Part shown: positions 62,902 through 64,000 of the stretch, piece by piece | Layout of the letters: each line of letters opens with the position of its first letter | How positions within the stretch are numbered: the stretch's first letter is position 1 | Made by a program: the position numbers and the translations under genes | Assembly (NCBI GenBank): GCA_015232555.1 | Contig: JADFZJ010000001.1 | Span: 118,571 to 182,570, forward strand | Length of the DNA stretch: 64,000 bases | Reading direction: 5' to 3' | Source: Desulfamplus sp. | GTDB taxonomy: Bacteria; Desulfobacterota; Desulfobacteria; Desulfobacterales; Desulfobacteraceae | The notes under the pieces: generated by a model | Databases searched by the model: none | What the model saw: the letters and a program-made list of their open reading frames with translations, nothing else | Told to the model about the DNA's origin: nothing

Positions 62902-63035
62902 TGATTCAGTTTTTATTACTTCGATCTTGAAAAAAGTAAATCTCCATAGTGTGTGAAGTTGATTAATATGGTGAATATGATGTTTTACAATGGTTTGTGT
63001 ATAATGTTTTACTCGTTTTCCCATTAAAAACGAGG
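62902..63035 (+). promoter_or_regulatory. CRISPR leader
   Basis: 134 bp between cas2 and the first repeat, AT-rich, with no ORF. It ends in the palindrome at 63012-63034 and a single G before the first repeat. The identical, undecayed repeats at this end are consistent with new spacers being added here. Confidence 0.75.
63012..63034 (+). promoter_or_regulatory. Perfect inverted repeat at the leader-repeat junction
   Basis: CTCGTTTT and AAAACGAG, 8-bp perfect arms around CCCATTA, one base before repeat 1. It could be a leader anchoring site for the integration machinery or a hairpin in the pre-crRNA leader. Confidence 0.65.
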
Positions 63036-64000
63036 GTTATCTATCCCCATGAGGGGTTATGAGAACAATATCAGACTCATTTTTAATCAGAGTCTCATAG
63101 TTATCTATCCCCATGAGGGGTTATGAGAGTCAGCATCAGCAGGAAGTGTAGCATTGTCAACGTGTTATCTATCCCCATGAGGGGTTATGAGCCTCACCAT
63201 CTTCTTTATCATTATCACTTACATTTTGTTATCTATCCCCATGAGGGGTTATGAGCAAAACAGCGGACGCCTTAGCAACTGCCGTGAATATGTTATCTAT
63301 CCCCATGAGGGGTTATGAGACTGCCGCCTTGCTGTCCCCTGAGGATAGAATCTTGTTATCTATCCCCATGAGGGGTTATGAGGCTTTGTGTCGTTGGTTC
63401 AGACAAGTTGCCACACTTGGTTATCTATCCCCATGAGGGGTTATGAGTGACAATATGAGATTTGAGGCACACGAAAGAAATAGGTTATCTATCCCCATGA
63501 GGGGTTATGAGTTCATATTGGAACTCACGATCGTAAGCGATATTGTAGTTATCTATCCCCATGAGGGGTTATGAGATTATTCATAGTTCATTTTTCCTTT
63601 CTGCACCCGCAGGTTATCTATCCCCATGAGGGGTTATGAGAGAACCTCTTTGATGTCTGCTAATTCTTTTTTTACAGTTATCTATCCCCATGAGGGGTTA
63701 TGAGTTTCTTCTCTTGTTTCAACTCGTCTTGACTTGGCAATAGTTATCTATCCCCATGAGGGGTTATGAGCGGGAGAATACTGTTCACAATATTGAGTCA
63801 TTTTTTGTTATCTATCCCCATGAGGGGTTATGAGTTCTCTATCAAGAAGGAGTTTGGTTATCTGATAAATTGTTATCTATCCCCATGAGGGGTTATGAGA
63901 ATCGGCGTTGTTGATAATTCTTTGAGTTCCCATTTGTTATCTATCCCCATGAGGGGTTATGAGATTTATCAATCTCTTTTATCTGTTTCTCATACTCATT
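63036..64000 (+). CRISPR. Type I-D CRISPR array, at least 15 repeats, cut off by the window end
   Basis: A 28-bp repeat starting GTTATCTATCCCC and ending GGGGTTATGAG occurs at 63036, 63100, 63164, 63228, 63292, 63355, 63420, 63484, 63548, 63613, 63677, 63743, 63807, 63872 and 63936, all identical. The CCCC-ATGA-GGGG centre gives a short hairpin. Fourteen complete spacers are 35-38 bp (mostly 36); a fifteenth runs to the window edge. No spacer repeats another. Cas6 (53716) is the predicted processing enzyme. Confidence 0.98.

Noticed and set aside
63251..63436. 61-codon ORF within the CRISPR array
   Set aside because: It contains LSIPMRGYE-type repeats that are only the translated CRISPR repeat.
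63064..64000. Possible self-targeting spacers against genes in this window
   Set aside because: I saw no spacer-length match by eye, but cannot run the search; a computed alignment would be needed to claim either way.

Overview
The window is AT-rich bacterial DNA that looks like a chromosome segment of an anaerobic, Gram-negative Desulfobacterota (Desulfobacterales-like) organism. The supporting genes are a class I hybrid cluster protein, a quinol-type NO reductase, a small sirohaem/Fe-S reductase, a ThiC-like gene under a cobalamin riboswitch next to cobT (anaerobic lower-ligand synthesis), a full Liv branched-chain transporter, a chemoreceptor and several c-di-GMP/PilZ/MglA-type signalling genes. 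The exact taxon cannot be fixed from the sequence alone.

Layout. 1-7.6 kb: the end of an aminotransferase, truA (with a terminator inside its coding end), a cysteine hydrolase, an orphan flagellar-rod-like protein, fdhD, a MATE pump, a YgiQ radical SAM protein and a YjgA/DarP homologue. 7.6-16.6 kb: a eukaryotic-type HisA, livFGMHK with an attenuator hairpin, a chalcone-isomerase-like exported protein and a chemoreceptor. 16.8-25.9 kb: aroQ, a core MetE-like protein, then a probable NO/nitrite block (HPP membrane protein, CBS protein, haem-binding diguanylate cyclase, qNOR, cupin, hcp). 25.9-28.2 kb: yhbY, a PilZ protein and degV.

28.5-38.2 kb is the most unusual part: ten co-oriented genes encoding a zinc-ribbon/HAMP receptor, a Roadblock protein, an MglA-like GTPase, one or two divergent CheW-like proteins, two DUF4388-like proteins, small unknowns, a large acidic protein, and a PilB/GspE homologue whose Walker A lysine is replaced by isoleucine. 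It reads as a dedicated, possibly undescribed, signalling or polarity module.

38.3-50.2 kb returns to housekeeping and stress genes: PBP1A, cobT and a bzaF-like gene under a B12 riboswitch, an MFS transporter, ChrA, and an operon (HD protein, ferredoxin, sirohaem reductase, rhodanese). The promoter of this last operon carries the same FNR/HcpR-like palindrome as hcp 24 kb away. At 50.3 kb the 3' part of a tRNA-Leu(UAA) with its terminator marks the probable edge of an integrated island. The island holds a PIN/Phd toxin-antitoxin pair, two gene remnants, a WYL regulator, a complete type I-D CRISPR-Cas locus (cas6, cas10d, csc2, csc1, cas3, cas4, cas1, cas2) and at least 15 identical repeats running off the right end. 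Several dispersed hairpin-forming repeats (families A, B and C below) lie in intergenic gaps.
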